Source: Ornithinicoccus sp045032955
GTDB taxonomy: Bacteria > Actinomycetota > Actinomycetes > Actinomycetales > Dermatophilaceae
Assembly: GCF_045032955.1 (NCBI RefSeq)
Contig: NZ_JBJFZU010000010.1
Span: 1 to 64,000, forward strand
Direction of reading: 5' to 3'
Length of the DNA stretch: 64,000 bases
Part shown: positions 62,682 through 64,000 of the stretch, piece by piece
Layout: each line of letters starts with the position of its first letter
How positions within the stretch are numbered: the first letter of the stretch is position 1
Position numbers and translations under genes: made by a program
The notes under the pieces: generated by a model
The model's database searches: none
Told to the model about the DNA's origin: nothing
The model's input: only the letters and a program-made list of their open reading frames with translations

Positions 62682-63479
62682 TCACGCGCGCTCCGTCCCG
62701 GCCACCTCCAGGGCATGGTCCACGTGCCGACCCGCGGCCGGTGACAGCGTGGCGGCGACCTCCAGGAAGCGGGCCCGCGCCTGCTGCCCCGGCCAGGACG
62801 TCGGCAGCACGTCCGGCGGGAGCGCGGGGTCGCGGAAGAGGAACCTGCGCCACTCGTGCACCAGGCGGGTCCGGGTGGAGTAGGCCGGGCCCGGCGCCAA
62901 CCGGCCCGCCCCCGCCACGCTCGGCAGCCGTGCGGAGAAGTCGGCGAAGTCCGCGCCGAGGCCGTCCAGGTCCCACACCCGGGCGGCGATCCGCGCGGCG
63001 TCCTGGGGTGGCTCCAGGTCGCCGTGCACCGCCACCCAGCCGACCGCCAGCCCCTCCAGCGAGGGGGCCAGCTCGGGGTTGGGCCGGGGGCTGACCCAGC
63101 CGCCGCCGCCGAGCCGGCCGTAGCCCAGGAACTCCAGGGTCCGGGCGACCTGGTCCCGCCGCCGCCGCTCGCCGCCGGTGCTCACGTGGACGACGTGCCA
63201 GCGCCCGTCCCAGGGGGCCGGCCGCTCGGCGTACACCCGCTCGTGCGCGCCCTGCCAGCGGTCCTGCGCGCGGGGGGTCGCGGCATACCCGCGCAGGCCG
63301 TGCGCGACCCGGGCGGAGAGCCACCCCTGGGCGCAGAGCCGGGAGATCGCGGTGCGGGTCGCGGCCGGCTGCACGTCGACCTCCGCGGCCAGGGCGACCA
63401 CCGCCGAGACGGGCGCCCACCAGCCACGATGGCGCAGGTGGTCACCGTAGAGGTCGACGACGGCGGAGCGGGCGTGCAC
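62682..63479 (-). CDS. PaaX-family transcriptional regulator
   Basis: A 265-aa GntR-like PaaX protein: N-terminal winged HTH (SAVVDLYGDHLRHRGWWAPV to AISRLCAQGWLSARV), a central domain (WDGRWHVVHVSTGGERRRRD) and the C-terminal PaaX domain (LVHEWRRFLFRDPALPPDVL, 20 quoted). PaaX represses phenylacetate catabolism and is released by phenylacetyl-CoA. The GTG at 63479 has CAGACT 7 nt upstream; the upstream frame to 63803 is antisense to the DUF3117 gene. Likely regulates the adjacent hydratase. Confidence 0.85.
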   Translation of the reverse strand: MHARSAVVDLYGDHLRHRGWWAPVSAVVALAAEVDVQPAATRTAISRLCAQGWLSARVAHGLRGYAATPRAQDRWQGAHERVYAERPAPWDGRWHVVHVSTGGERRRRDQVARTLEFLGYGRLGGGGWVSPRPNPELAPSLEGLAVGWVAVHGDLEPPQDAARIAARVWDLDGLGADFADFSARLPSVAGAGRLAPGPAYSTRTRLVHEWRRFLFRDPALPPDVLPTSWPGQQARARFLEVAATLSPAAGRHVDHALEVAGTERA

Positions 63480-63651
63480 AGGTCCCAGTCTGCCGCAGGC
63501 GGCGGGCGGCGATCGACGGCCCGGGCCCGGCGGCGGGCACACCCGATTAGGCGGCGCGCGAGCCGGGGGGGAATAATGGGTGGGTGTTCGATTCCCGCCG
63601 ACACCGAGGCGGGGGCGGTTCCGAGGGGCCGCGCCACGAGGAAGGGCAACC

Positions 63652-63819
63652 ATGGCAGCAATGAAGCCTCGCACCGGAGACGGTCCGCTGGAAGTGACCA
63701 AGGAGGGGCGTGGCATCGTGCTGCGCATGCCCTTGGAGGGTGGCGGTCGGCTGGTCGTGGAGATGAACGCCGACGAGGCCAGCGCCCTGGGCGTGGCCAT
63801 CAAGGAGTGCGTCGGCTAG
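63652..63819 (+). CDS. DUF3117 small protein
   Basis: A 55-aa protein almost invariant in actinobacteria: MAAMKPRTGDGPLEVTKEGR then GIVLRMPLEGGGRLVVEMN and CVG at the end. Function unknown. GAGGAAGGG precedes the ATG; a second ATG lies three codons later. AATAAT at 63572-63577 is a weak -10 candidate. In Mycobacterium the homologue also lies in the region of an O-methyltransferase gene. Confidence 0.92.
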   Translation: MAAMKPRTGDGPLEVTKEGRGIVLRMPLEGGGRLVVEMNADEASALGVAIKECVG

Positions 63820-63841
63820 CAGCGGACACCCAGCAACGAGC

Positions 63842-63874
63842 ACAGCCCCCGGATCGTGTCGATCCGGGGGCTGT
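63842..63874 (+). terminator. Terminator after the DUF3117 gene
   Basis: A perfect 15-bp stem (63842-63856 with 63860-63874, ACAGCCCCCGGATCG) and TGT loop. It lies between the DUF3117 gene and the convergent partial gene and may act both ways. Confidence 0.82.
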
Positions 63875-63934
63875 CGTGTCCGGTCGTCCATTGGGGGCCC
63901 GGCCGGGGACGGTCGGGGCCAGCCAGCAGATCGG

Positions 63935-64000
63935 TCAGCGGCGGACGGCCACCAGGAGACCGTCGCCGACCGGCAGCAGCGCCGGCACCAGGCCCTCCTC
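63935..64000 (-). CDS. C-terminal end of a probable O-methyltransferase (partial)
   Basis: The last 21 codons of a minus-strand gene that continues beyond the window: EEGLVPALLPVGDGLLVAVR then R and TGA at 63935. The LLPVGDGLLVAV ending is that of class I SAM-dependent O-methyltransferases found beside DUF3117 genes in actinobacteria (compare the Rv1220c region). Only the tail is visible, so the call rests on a short motif and context. Confidence 0.55.
   Translation of the reverse strand, partial: EEGLVPALLPVGDGLLVAVRR

Noticed and set aside
63583..63599. T-arm-like sequence GGTGTTCGATTCCCGCC upstream of the DUF3117 gene
   Set aside because: The stem does not pair properly, and no acceptor stem, anticodon arm or CCA context surrounds it.

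Overview
The window is very GC-rich and densely packed: no gap between genes exceeds 300 bases (the largest are about 290 bp at 15023-15312, 260 bp at 4263-4522 and 255 bp at 33004-33258). It looks like core chromosome of a high-GC actinobacterium. The evidence is a mycothiol deacetylase (mshB), actinobacteria-restricted families (DUF4245, DUF3117, DUF6286), a glpX / DUF4245 / xseB / xseA / ispH / ychF neighbourhood that parallels the one I know from Mycobacterium, frequent GTG starts, and many -10 hexamers placed so close to start codons that the mRNAs should be leaderless. A position in Micrococcales (Intrasporangiaceae/Ornithinimicrobiaceae-like) is my guess from overall style, not shown by the sequence. 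I see no transposase, integrase, prophage, CRISPR array or complete RNA gene.

Layout. 1-9.4 kb: Old-Yellow-Enzyme reductase, ArsR regulator with a palindromic operator, rplM-rpsI, a secreted S8 protease with an array of 11-bp repeats upstream, glmM, a MauE-thioredoxin fusion, carbonic anhydrase, a PfkB sugar kinase and glpX. 9.4-15 kb: DUF4245, exonuclease VII subunits separated by an inserted two-gene cassette (a MerR/sliding-clamp fusion and a small Cys-rich protein), an alpha/beta hydrolase and ispH. 15.3-18.9 kb: polar amino-acid ABC transporter and rmuC. 19-27.6 kb: a tightly overlapped nine-gene operon (Liv-type ABC transporter, acyl-CoA synthetase, TetR, 3-hydroxybutyrate dehydrogenase, hydrolase), which reads as uptake plus assimilation of one carboxylic acid or ester. 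27.6-34.6 kb: ychF, an S9 peptidase with a divergent MerR, a P1-family peptidase, an AraC/GyrI-type regulator and ArfB. 34.7-39.6 kb: a tiny T7SS-like ORF with a membrane protein, then an Asp23/Gls24 envelope-stress cluster (CsbD, AmaP, DUF6286, several Asp23 paralogues and a J-domain-like protein) opposite an ECF sigma factor.

39.6-50.4 kb: monomeric isocitrate dehydrogenase, Kef-type antiporter, glutamine amidotransferase and a five-gene oligopeptide ABC transporter. 50.5-58 kb: Nudix hydrolase, typA, mshB, flavin reductase, VanW protein, ferredoxin and citrate synthase. 58-64 kb: a membrane-anchored transglycosylase-like protein, LOG-family hydrolase, DivIVA-like peptide, tag, a GT-C mannosyltransferase-like protein, enoyl-CoA hydratase, PaaX regulator, DUF3117, and the C-terminus of a probable O-methyltransferase running off the right edge.

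Most worth a second look: the five-unit 11-bp repeat array upstream of the protease (PhoP/OmpR-like geometry); an octamer, GGTATGCC/GGCATACC, that recurs about 27 times in every reading frame, even forcing rare ATA and TAT codons; the MerR-sliding-clamp fusion; the Liv/3-hydroxybutyrate operon with its operator-like dyad; and the sigma/Asp23/J-protein cluster with a 28-bp perfect inverted repeat. All coordinates and counts were read by eye. Function calls come from motifs and family memory, not from database searches.
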